A stretch of DNA of 64,000 bases from Artocarpus heterophyllus (taxonomy: Eukaryota > Streptophyta > Magnoliopsida > Rosales > Moraceae): NCBI GenBank assembly GCA_025403435.1, contig CM046341.1, forward strand, positions 1,912,571 to 1,976,570. The letters are read 5' to 3'. Below, in pieces: positions 1 to 10,415 of the stretch (position 1 is its first letter; each line of letters starts with the position of its first letter). The notes beneath the pieces are model-generated. The model saw nothing but the letters and a program-made list of their open reading frames with translations. It was not told where the DNA came from and ran no database searches. The translations under genes and the position numbers were made by a program.

Positions 1-831
1 TCCATTCTATTTTGCCTCTATGATGAGGATACTTTGCTTGAAAGCTCTTATTTCTCAAATACTTATGTCAAGGTTTTACTTAAACCCCTGTACAGGAGGT
101 CTCTGTTTCCATTGGTTTGCTGCTCCTATCTCCCTTATATATCTACAAGTGGGAGCATTGTGTTCCTTGACTATAGCTCACGTGCAGCGCAAAAGGAAAT
201 TTTGCAGGAATGGGTCTAGTTTGACATTTTCTTTGTTGAGGAAAGAATTGCGAGAAGGATATTTGCAAGCCCTCCTTGGTGGTTCTTCCCTTAATTATTC
301 CGGAAATTCAGAACCCGATCCTTTGATATCTTCATTTATGTGTAACGCACCTCCTGTTGATCAACCTATAAGCACAGCACCTCATCCTCCAGTCCAAGCA
401 TGTTCAGTGAAAGATGTCTCAAAGGAAGAGGTCAGGGAAAGGTATGGCACTGGCATAGCTAGTTTAACTCTTTTTTTTTCGATCGCATTTATTTGGTCTG
501 AGACTCTCAAAGAATGATGAAGAAGGCTTTCCTTTGCAAGTCTTTCACAATTATAAAGGCAAGTTGAAAGTTGGTTGAGAGGGGGCGTGCTTGTTTGAGC
601 TTACTACCTTAGGCTGCTAGTGTTTTCTGCCTCCAGCTTTTTCGCTACAAAGTTGTGCAGTATCTAATATGTTTCTTGTGAATTTAACAATGTTGAAGCA
701 AAGTTGACACTGTTATGCTGTGCAGAAATGCGCAACAGCCGCTGCTTTCGCACAAGGATCAGGAGGAGACGGCTCGGAAATGTGAGTTCGTGCAAGGATT
801 GGTGTTGTCCACCATCCTTGATGACTTATGA
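1..831 (+). CDS. 3' end of an unidentified multi-exon protein gene (partial)
   Basis: I do not recognise the product. The best model is join(<1..98, 208..441, 726..831), giving about 145 codons and ending at TGA 829-831. The first intron (99-207) has donor GAG|GTCTCT and acceptor TTTTGCAG|G. The second (442-725) has donor GAAAG|GTATGG and acceptor CTGTGCAG|A. The two splices join three separate open frames into one. The middle exon looks coding, with a charged stretch (RKELREGYLQALLGG), then a Ser/Pro-rich stretch and SVKDVSKEEVRER. The last exon gives the hydrophilic end NAQQPLLSHKDQEETARKCE followed by a short hydrophobic tail. No signal peptide or catalytic motif is visible. The first splice is inferred only from reading frame; without it the frame breaks near 219, so a pseudogene is the alternative. 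Confidence 0.5.
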
Positions 832-1465
832 GCTAGCAGATATCCAATCAAACCAGAGTCGATGCATTAAAGGGTACCAAAGGTTGGAAGGAGGTCTGGG
901 TGCTAATCGCGCGGCAGTGATAATAGTTAGGTCCGAGGAGCTATCTATGAACTATTATTGTATTTATAGTTTTATGTGCATAATGGAAAGATGGAAGTTT
1001 GTCTTGTGCTTTTATTCTCTCCAAAATTTGACTATATATATATATATATATCTATATATACATGCTTGTTTACTGTATTATTATACGGTAGTTATATTCA
1101 GGTTCTCGATCAAGGAATAATATCGATAAGTTAAAAAAAAAAAATATTTTGATTCGATATAATTATCGAGAATTTTCACAAGAATTTTCATCATTTTAAA
1201 TTGTGTTACTTTCAAGGATGAGCATACCATTTTTCGTGTAGTGAGACTCCTCCTTCGTCATACAAATGAAAGGAAGAAAGAACAAAATAGCGTATTTAGG
1301 GTTAAAAAGTAAGTAAATAATGCCATATAATTTTAAAATGTGTAGTTTATATCGTATCTTATGAGAGATTGAGTAATATTTTATGAGAAATTTAAACAAA
1401 AATGATAAAATACACTCATCTTTTTATCCTTTACATCTCACCCTCTTTCCTCAACGACACAGCTA
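832..1465. other. 3' UTR and intergenic spacer
   Basis: No gene is seen. The first part probably contains the 3' UTR of the upstream gene. A TA dinucleotide run lies at about 1033-1060, followed by AT-rich sequence up to the tandem array. Confidence 0.5.
1033..1060. repeat. (TA)n microsatellite
   Basis: A nearly uninterrupted TA run broken by a single TC step, in the presumed 3' flank of the first gene. Confidence 0.85.
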
Positions 1466-2310
1466 GTGGCTGAGAAATATAATATTTACAAGAAAATACC
1501 TTATTTACCGTGTCATATAAAATTCATCGATGAATTCATCGGATTACTGACGGCTGAAAAATACTATATATATAGGAAAATACCGTATTTAGCATGTAAT
1601 ACAAAAATTCATGACCTTGTTGTACCCTCGGTGGCTAAGAAATATAATATTTATAAAAAAATATTGTATTTACTGTGTAAATACAAAAAATCACTATCGA
1701 CTTCGCCAGACAGCCGAATGGCCAAGAAACACAATATTTACCAGGAAATATAGTATTCATCGTGTAATGCAAAAATTCATCGTGACTTCGCCAGATCGTG
1801 GGCGACTAGAAAGTATAATATTTACAAGAAATATCATATTTTTTTTGCAAATATAAAAATTTAACGACGATTTCTCCAGATTGCTAGTAGCTAGAAAATA
1901 CAATATTAACGAAAAATACAGTATTTGTGGGAAATACCATATTTACTGTGTAAATACAAAAATAAACCGAAAACTTCGTTAGACAACTGGCAGTCAGAAA
2001 ATAAAATATTTATTGAAAAATACTGTATTTATCATGTAAATACAAAAATTTACTGCCGACTTCGCTTGACCGTCTGTGGCTGAAAAATATAGTATTTACT
2101 GAGAAATACAATATTTACCTATAAATATAAAAATTCACCGATGACTTTGCCAGACCGCCGACGATGAGGAAATACAGTATTACCTTGGTAATACTGTATT
2201 AATGCATAAACACTACAAGTCACCAGTGACTTCATCGGGAAATACAATATTATTCTGTAATACTATATTATCGCATAAATACAAAAGTCGTCAGATTGCT
2301 GACGATCGAA
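1466..2310. repeat. Degenerate minisatellite, about 10 units of 70-100 bp
   Basis: Units begin near 1466, 1552, 1633, 1720, 1804, 1890, 1993, 2078, 2165 and 2238. Each carries a GGCTGAGAAATA-like start, one or two near-palindromic AATACNGTATT cores, a GTGTAAATACAAAAA stretch and a GACTTCGCCAGACCG-like end. Units drift in length and sequence, and the last two are shorter, so the array is old. Short ORFs across it are artefacts of the repeat. Confidence 0.85.
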
Positions 2311-2339
2311 AAATACAATATTAGCTTCATACACAAATC

Positions 2340-3326
2340 TTTTTTTTTTTTTTTCCTCTGGCTTCTAACTTGTAAGAGGGTGGAGCAAAGACATTGAACT
2401 CATATGCAAATAATAGTGTGATGAATTTATTTAGCAGTGATTCATCCATTGGTAGAGAAAAATTAGAATTGTGGCCCTTACTCTAGAATGGTATGACACG
2501 GTTCCAAAAAAGCTATTCAAACAATTGTCATGCCATCATATATTTCTATTTATTTGAAATTACACTAAGGTGGTATTTAAGAACTAAATAGACCAAAAAA
2601 AAATTGTATTTTGTGCATACTTGGGTCTGTTATTTTGCCAACCAAAGCCTCTTTTCTGGTTTCTCCAAAGTTCACTTAAATAATCACATTGAGCTTTGAA
2701 AGTGTGTTCAAGGTGCCTTAAACATTGTTGGCAAAAAACAGAATTAAAAAACCTGGCAAAGTAAAGGAAGAAATCAGGGCAACTCAAAAATTCAACTCAA
2801 TTAGATTCATGATAGTAATAATTTAAAGTTCAATTTATTTCCAATCAGTTAAGATACACAACCACTCGCCATAAAATCACTATGGTCGCTTGTACATAAT
2901 AGCTTTCACAATCACGCAGAAAAAAAGAAAGCTAGCTGCTTCGACCTACAGGGTTATCAAGAACCTGAACTATAACCCGACCAGGGTTCTAACATGAATC
3001 TCGTCGAAAATCCTGATATACATAACGTCAACCATTAAAGCACTTCCCAATTAGAGAATGTTTATTCAATGATCATCTCGGCAATACCCTTGGCTTTTCC
3101 TATACATCTCTCATAAAATTATTATCAAACATGTTCTGATTAATGCTTTGAGACAAACACAGATGGCACAGGAGAATCCATATAACATTCTGATGAAAAC
3201 ACTAAAGATCGACCCAACCTTCAACATGAACTGTTAGCTGGGGAAGAGTGTTTTCTTTTCCGGTATTATAAACTCGTTGACGTTTAGGGTGTCAAAGCAG
3301 CTAGTGTCAAAGCACAGCTCTGGCAC
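2340..3326. other. Intergenic / 3' region of the DUF789 gene
   Basis: No convincing coding sequence. A T-run lies near 2340-2354. The part nearest 3326 is expected to contain the 3' UTR of the minus-strand gene. Short open frames on the minus strand here have no recognisable features. Confidence 0.45.
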
Positions 3327-5928
3327 TCACCTCCTGGGCGAGTGGTGCGATGCGAAGAAACTATAGTCCGGATGATTAACCTGCAATAGCCTGAGCCAGT
3401 TGTCAGCAACTTGCAGTAAAGAATTAGCTTTTTGGCACTCATTAACTCCATTAGGATTCCAAAAGGAAACTTTGAACTTGTAGGAAGCAAGACCAAAGAT
3501 AGACAATGACAGTTTGGAACGAGCATGGTGAACCTCCCTAGGCCTCGCACCCTTAAAATGCAGCCAATCGGTGCTTGTACCTGCCCCAAACACAAGATAG
3601 ATGATTGTAATTTCCACCCCAGCATTAGAGAGCAAAAGCACACATACACAAAATCAATGGGAGAGAGAAATACCTTGGACTGGAGTTGACAGGGAATGAA
3701 AGGTCAAGAAGCAGGCTTCCAGATTCTGTAGTGTTGGACCCGTAGGTATTCTATATATGGGATACCTTCATAAAGAATGAAAATAGCAAAAAGTTCAGAA
3801 TTCTAATCCATATGCAACCCCCAATGTTGTTAATGACATGGAAAACAATAAAGCACATACCATGCAACAGAAATCCAACTGGAAGGCGATAGATCACAAC
3901 TCCTATATGTCCTCAATTCTGGAAATTGAGATGCAAGAACTGAGATCTGTGGCATACAAATTGAGTATCGTGTTAGAAACACAATTGAAATTCGTTCCAA
4001 AGACTATAAAGTATGAGCATAATGTCTAAGATGACACTGTACTTGCCTTATCGGCTAATGGTTCACGGCTATACGGTGGATCCCGCTCTAAATATTCAAA
4101 CATAAGACGACCTGAAGGATGGCATGTCTCACTTTCATCACTTGAGGAACCCATGTAGGGTTTACTCTTGCTTGATACTCCTTTCCAAACATGAGAGTTC
4201 TTCTGGCTCCAAGCACCATGTACGGCATTGTTAAATCCTCTGTCTGCCCCATAGTCACTGCTGCCATCACTACTTGTTTCTCTAGATGAATCAGCATCGC
4301 TCTCATCTCCAGGCTTCCTGTAACAAGATGCAAACAAATGAATATGAACACTCTCTCTTCACAGGCCACCTTCACCAACACCTCAAAAATAGCTTTATTA
4401 GACACTTAACACCCTATAGCTGTGCAATCCCCAATACCCCAACAATAAGCAAGGGCAACATCTGTCCCTATGATCGAAAGGTCATGAACAAGGCCGCTCC
4501 ATGCCCATCTTGGAAGACTCTTTAAAGTCTAACACAGTCAGGAAGTGGTGAAAAAAAAAATAAAAATCAATAAACTTAATCTCTGGCTCATCAACTCAAA
4601 GATCAACTTAGAGCATCTAAAAATCTTGCAAAGGGACGGCAATTAAGAGATCTTAGCGGATGTCCTAAACTATGGGCAAGAAAATCCAAAACATCAGTTT
4701 GGAAATTTACAAGGAAATGAAAAAACATTTCATCTGCTTCGCAAAAGAAATTAGAAGTCTATGATAGAATGCTAGCAAGCCCACCCTTCAACTGAAAATA
4801 GAAATGCCATTTAACATCAAACCCGAAACAGTTTAAGAAACTTTGCAGCTGTCTTTTTCCTCAAGAGCTCATATACAATGGGAATTAATATTGCTCACCT
4901 TAGCCTAGGAAAGGGTTTTGATGAGTCTACATAAAGTTGGATGCCAGACAAGTAAGGCACATAGTACTGCACGACCGAGTCGCTCCCGTTCAACAAAAGT
5001 GGCACGCCAGCCCCGTATGCGCTCCATTCTTTAAAGGAATCCCACAAATCTCCAAGAACAAAGTAAGGATGTAATTCTGTCTCCCGAGTTCTCCATTGCC
5101 TCACGCTAGTCTATCGAATGCGCAAATTCACACCAAATAAGAACCACTTCTATGATTAATTAACAAGAGCAGAAGAGCTCAAACAAAAAAAATGAGCCAA
5201 TCTCTTTCCTATATTCCTCACTCGTCTCCAAAAGCTGAAGAATTTACCTAAAAAATGGCTAAACCAAATTGAAGTTCGAGATTTTCTGGAGCCTAATTTA
5301 TAGAAAATAACAAATAAATAACAAAACTTTCTAATTATAAATTGAATTCGCCTATTTTCTCAGCAGCCTAATAATAAAACTATTGACTCCTCATCTCACA
5401 AAATCTTCGTTCTCAGCACGGCCAGTGCAAATTCAATTATCCAAAAAAGCAAACGCAGGAAAATAACATCAAAACCAGAAACTTCCCCTCCATTTATATT
5501 CCCTATAACTTTCTCGGCAACCAAACAAAGGCCTTAGCTCTAACACGGCACGAATTTTTTTTAAAGGAACATTTTTTAACAGAAAATTCAACCTTTTCTC
5601 TGACCTTAGGGAAATACTGCGCCGAAACCAAAGGCGTGGTGTACTCCAAGAACCGATCCAAATTACTCCCCTCTCCACGAGAAGATACGGAGCAAAACGA
5701 CGTAGCACAGTCATCCGCCGCCGCCGACCTTCTTTTATCAGACTCCGCAGACGACGCCGGCGAGACCTTCATCTCCGCAGCCGTCGCCGCCTCGGAATTC
5801 TGCTGCTGGGGCTGATGCTGTCGTTTTTGCTGCTCAAGTTGTCGTTGTCGTTGTCGTATCGCCGGCGGATTATAGAACCGGTTCTCGCCGCGAGCCCTGG
5901 AGATCGAAACCCCTCCGGAACCGGACAT
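3327..5928 (-). CDS. DUF789 family protein, complete, six exons
   Basis: The model is complement(join(3327..3580, 3674..3765, 3861..3946, 4047..4317, 4899..5110, 5605..5928)), 1239 nt and 412 aa. All phases agree. The family is recognised from its conserved run: [14 protein letters not shown] at the end of exon 1, [20 protein letters not shown] and [19 protein letters not shown] in exon 2, [14 protein letters not shown] and [17 protein letters not shown] in exon 3, [19 protein letters not shown] over exons 4-5, and [17 protein letters not shown] with [15 protein letters not shown] in exon 6. The N-terminal 60 or so residues are Gln/Ala-rich and low in complexity. The molecular function of DUF789 proteins is not established to my knowledge. 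No signal peptide or membrane segment is visible. Intron 3 starts with GC (AAG|GCAAGT); every other intron is GT-AG. Confidence 0.93.
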
Positions 5929-6440
5929 TGCCGAAACGCGTGAAAGTACGGCGTCGTATCGCTGGCCAAGCTCACTGGAAGTGGTGGTAGTACTGGTAAC
6001 AGTGTTCTTTCTCTCTAGGGTTCAATTCACGGTTTCTTTTTTTTTTCCGAAGACGAAAGATATATATATATTTTAAATAAGTCCTGTGCTGTGTTTATAA
6101 TTAATATAGTAATTTTGTTAATTTGAGTGGGTGTTAGGGGTATATGAGGAAGATAAAAATTGTTTTTGATAAAAAAATTATTTATTTCGAGTGAAAACCA
6201 GAAGGGTCGCGAGAGAAAACTTGCTTGGCTTTAACGTTTGACTCTGGATTTTTCCAGAGAACTATTTTATTTATTGATTTGTTTTCTTAGATAAAACTTT
6301 AAGGGATGAATTTTGTTGAATTGACGATTTTATCCTTAGTGGTTGTTGTCCGAATCACATGTTTTACCTGCTAGGTCCTTCTAGAATCTAGAGTTTATTC
6401 TAGGAATCTTCTTATCAGGGACAACCATACTTACCGACAA
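5929..6440 (-). promoter_or_regulatory. Upstream region of the DUF789 gene
   Basis: The 5' UTR and promoter of the minus-strand gene should lie here. On the minus strand a TATA-rich stretch at about 6060-6076 sits 130-150 nt before the ATG and is a candidate TATA box. No other recognisable element was seen. Confidence 0.35.
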
Positions 6441-6459
6441 GTCTATTTTATCATCGTCC

Positions 6460-7975
6460 CTTATTTATTTAATAAGTGACATTTGGTTTTTTTATTTTTT
6501 TATTTTTTTATTTTTTATAACAGAATCGTTCCTAAACTTTTTAACCCTTAACAATTTCGTCTTTTTGCCCAAATCTCTGGAAATATGTTCATCACATGAG
6601 TTGATTTCACATGTGAATTACTGAAATGCCCAAAGAGGTTTTATTAAACTCAGGTTTTTTAAAAAAAAATTAGTGACTGTTTGACTGAATAGCGGGGACC
6701 TTTAAATAATTAATGCTCTTTGGCTCACCATAAATTTAATTATAAATAGTGTAAAATTCTTACATGTTTAATAACAATAAAAAAATTGTTACAATATAAA
6801 ACTTTCAATGCTACAATAAAAGTAGTTCTAACCAACAATTCTTATCACTCTTTCAAACATCCATGGTCTTTCACCGTTCTTTGGTAAGGTGTTTAGAAGA
6901 GTAATAAACAGTATAAAATTCAATATAAAACTCCTATTCGTTACCATTTATGGTTTAAACAATTCACTTAAACAAAACCGGTCACACTTTCCAGCATTAC
7001 TTTTAAATTGACAAGTCAGCGCTAGAATATCCAGTAACTAAAGCATAGAAAATCTCCAACAACTGATAAACCAGTAAAAAGAATCATTAAAAATTACATG
7101 AAAAACTCAATTGAAAATCGTCAACAACCGAAAAAACCAAGGCTCCTCTCTTCTTTTCGCATCCAAGCGCCGCACCAAAAAAAAAAAAAAAAGCCAAAAT
7201 CAGGGAGTTCAACCAAAATACACAAACAGCAGATGCATTAAAAATGAACAAAATATTTGAACTTTCAGAAGAAGAAAACATCACATAATAAATTGCTAAC
7301 TTCGTCGACAGTCTCTCCAGGGTCTAGCCATCATCTCCACCGAGCACGCAAGTCCAACCTCTCCGCTGTCAAGATTTCCTCACATTTCCCTTCATTAAGG
7401 TCAGATTTAATTATCCCCAAAAACTTCAAAATCTGCTGCCAGAGTCCGCCCTTGGCCGCCCAATCCATCCGGCTAGCCTCCTTCCAGCCGTCTCAAGATC
7501 GTTGCCACCCCGCCCAGCCGCTGCATCACGAGCCCGACCGCTCCTTCCCCACTCTTCTCTCTCTGATATGAGTTTTGTTTTTGTTTTCAAATTTAGTATG
7601 TGTTGGATCAATTTTACTTCTTTTTTCTCTTACTGTACAAATGGATGATTATACTTGTTTTAATCTGGGTATTCAATTTGATTCTTAATGATTTATTATA
7701 GTTGATATTTTTTGGGTTTGCTTTTTTCATTTTTTTTAGAATTTTTTAATCATGACGACTTTGTAGTTAAATCATTATACATTATTGTTATTTTACTAAT
7801 ATACCCTTTCAAATTGCAGCATGTGCCTTGCATGCGATTCATTCCGTTACAAACTTAACAGAATTTGATGGAACAGATTTAATTGTCAAAGGGTTAAAAA
7901 GTTTGAGGGTTGTTTTATCAAAATTAAAAAAAGATCAAATAATCACATACTAAAAAGTTAAAAGATCATCTATGT
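6460..7975. mobile_element. Terminal-inverted-repeat element with GC-rich core (Mutator-like, non-autonomous)
   Basis: The left end, near 6478-6560, contains AAACTTTTTAACCC. The right end, near 7880-7960, contains its inverse GGGTTAAAAAGTTT, and homology extends into the neighbouring T-rich arms. The roughly 1.5-kb body has AT-rich flanks and a GC-rich core (about 7300-7560) with no long ORF. No transposase is visible. Long TIRs plus a GC-rich core fit a non-autonomous MULE, possibly one that captured gene fragments. The exact ends and target-site duplication are not resolved. Confidence 0.6.
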
Positions 7976-7979
7976 AATT

Positions 7980-9111
7980 TACTTTTTATTTTATTTTTGT
8001 ATTTTTGTACTGGTGGAGCCGTAAACTCGAAGTTGGTGGGAACTTATGGAGAGAAAGAGAAAAATATCATATTTAAGATGTGGAATGAAAATTAATAAGG
8101 TATTTTTATAAGTGAGGAAAGTAGCATTTTTTTTTAAAATTCATAAAACAAAAAAAAAGGAGTGAAAAAAAAGTTTTTCAGGAAAAAAAAAAGGAAGAAA
8201 AAGAATACCGGACGGAAGTGAAGAAGAAGGGTGTAGAGTTAGGATTTTGATATCTATTTTAGAGAAAATGATATTCGTTTTATATTTAAAAATTTGTGCT
8301 ATATCCTTGTATAATTTTTTTTTCCTTAAAAAAATGATATTTAGTACCTTGTCTTGAACTGATTTGAGCTTTTGAGCCGAACTATGATTTACAGGTCAAT
8401 TTTTTACATATATAAAGCCCAAACAAAAAGAATAATTAGGGCCATTATCACCGTTTTGGAGTGTGGATCGAGTTTTACCACAAACCAAAAACTCCTGTAG
8501 TGTCTGCCGTACTTATTAATGAGTAGAAAAGTAAAATATCCCTTTTACCCTTGAAAGTAGGGTTTTCATACACAATCTCTTTTCTTTCCTTCTCTCTCTT
8601 CCCCATGTCACTCCTGTCGCTAAAGCCTTTTTACTTCGCCTTTCTTTCTGCTCGAGGGTGTCCTAGCTCTAGTGACGACTCGGCGATGAAGCTACTACCC
8701 GCACGACTTAGGCGACCTATCCCCCATGTGACTTCAAGATTTGCGCAACTCCGGCGCTTGCTCCCTGTACGTCTCTAACAATGAGCTACTCTATCTGTGA
8801 CTCCAGCGCTTGCTCCTGGTGTGACGCCGTCATAGGGATTGTGCAAGCCTTTTATTGTCGATGTTGTCGTAGGGATTGCTGAGGTTGCAGCTCAAAATAC
8901 ACCGCCCTTACCCGCTCTACTCCGTGTGACTCTTGCCACGGACGATGACGAACTTTTGTGGCCGTCGCTTGGCACCTGCGAGACCTGCTCCTCCTGTGTC
9001 GTCGCTTTCCACGTCCTGCAAGGTGAAGAGGGGTGAGATTTTTTCCTTGATGAGCTCCATCCGATTTGCAACTGGTGAGCTCGTCTTTGCCGTTTTCTTG
9101 CAACAGCAAGA
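7980..9111. other. Intergenic with GC-rich island
   Basis: No supported gene. The first 500 bp are AT-rich with poly-A and poly-T runs. From about 8550 to 9060 base composition jumps to GC-rich, with repeated CCGTCG/CGGCG-like words. Open frames there lack an ATG or any domain. The island resembles the cores of the three inverted-repeat elements in this window, but I could not find its own paired ends. It abuts the truncated copia LTR. Confidence 0.5.
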
Positions 9112-9320
9112 ATTTATTGTTTTCCTCTCCCCATTAGAAAATATGTTAAAAGAATTAACTGTGAATCTACAAAGAAAAATTATATTCTTCTTGTCTGATA
9201 ATTTTTGTTCAATGGTTCTCAGTAAATTGAAACCATAATTTAAAGTACGCATTAAATCTTTTTCTCTAAAATTTATTAAGTTTTAAAATTTTTGAAAATA
9301 AGAGATATAAAAGTTTTACA
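9112..9320 (+). repeat. 5' LTR remnant (3' half only)
   Basis: Aligns by eye with 15108-15316 and ends in TTTTACA just before the primer-binding site. The first half of the LTR, which begins TGTTAGAATTATAGCCC in the 3' copy, is absent upstream; GC-rich unrelated sequence lies there instead. Confidence 0.8.
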
Positions 9321-9322
9321 TG

Positions 9323-9334
9323 TGGTATCAAAGC
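9323..9334 (+). promoter_or_regulatory. Retrotransposon primer-binding site
   Basis: TGGTATCAAAGC differs by one base from TGGTATCAGAGC, the sequence complementary to the initiator Met-tRNA end that many plant copia elements use. It starts 2 nt after the LTR end. Confidence 0.85.
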
Positions 9335-10415
9335 ATTTAAGTTTTTAAACTCATGATTTTTCTTTAAAGTTACATTACAGATTATGTACAAATCCTAAGA
9401 TTTTTATGGCTAATTAATCGTATTATTTCCTTGCAATTATGAAAAATTGGATTCTGTTTTTGTGGGATGCTTTCCGTGCTCAAATGCGTTCGTTAGAACA
9501 TTGTTTGCATAATTTTTTTTTTGTTATTTTGAAAATTTCAAGACACCGTATGGTTTAATTGTATACTTTGTGAATGATAATTAAAGAACATGACAGAATT
9601 ATGAATATGACAGGTTCTGTCATTATATACATGACAGTTTCCTTTTATACGCTTAAACTTATTTAATTCAGTTTCTTTAATTACAATTTTAATTCTTTTT
9701 ATATTGTATTGGAATCGATGGAAATCAACTTAAAGGACAAAAAAGAATTGCAATAAGCGATAATTGTTGATGATTGTTCCTTTAATAAGAAAATTGTTAA
9801 TTAAAATCACAAGCGACTTAAAAAGAAAAGACTTTTATCAAATATAAAAGTTGGAATCACAAATCTTTAATGTGATAATATATATTCATCACACTTTATT
9901 TAATTTTATGGAAGCATGTTTTTGCTTTTGGTTAATGATTGTTATTGATTGCATATGATGTTTAAGTTTATTGTTTCTAATTTTGAAATTACATTATTGT
10001 AGTTTGTTAGTAACCAAAGTGGCCAACCTTTAAAATTAATAATTTTTTAAATTGAGAAACAAAAGTTCAATTACTCATGAGTTTTGATGCTTATAATTGA
10101 AATGACTTTATAGATCATGGGTAATTGAATCTCATCTATTATAAGAACTTAGAAATCACTCAAAGGTTAATTAGTTTTCTTTATAATTGATGAATATAAT
10201 AGTTGGTAATTGATATGTCTTATTATTTTTGTTTGTTCATCCAAAGATAGGAAGCATTTTTATTGGACATATTTATGATTACCAAATTAAATTTTTATTT
10301 TTAATTAGCATCATTTATAGTTTGTATGTCTTAGTATCACCCATAAGAGAACTAGGATATACAATTATTGTCTTAGTTTGAAGCTAATTATGTGATCATC
10401 TCAAAACATTAATGT

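Noticed and set aside
20..517. Single uninterrupted frame as the exon of the first gene
   Set aside because: Its first 190 nt read poorly, while another frame there is better; two splices give a consistent model. Beyond 441 the frame runs into intron sequence.
1466..1856. Open frames through the minisatellite
   Set aside because: The reading frame exists only because the repeat unit lacks stops in one phase. Unit lengths are not multiples of three, so frames do not persist.
4026..4046. Exon 3 of the DUF789 gene reading through to the stop at 4026-4028
   Set aside because: It would drop the conserved C-terminal half of the family, which is present in three further exons in exact phase.
8551..9238. 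GC-rich open frames on both strands as a gene
   Set aside because: Competing frames on both strands, no conserved domain, non-ATG starts; more consistent with a transposon-derived GC island.
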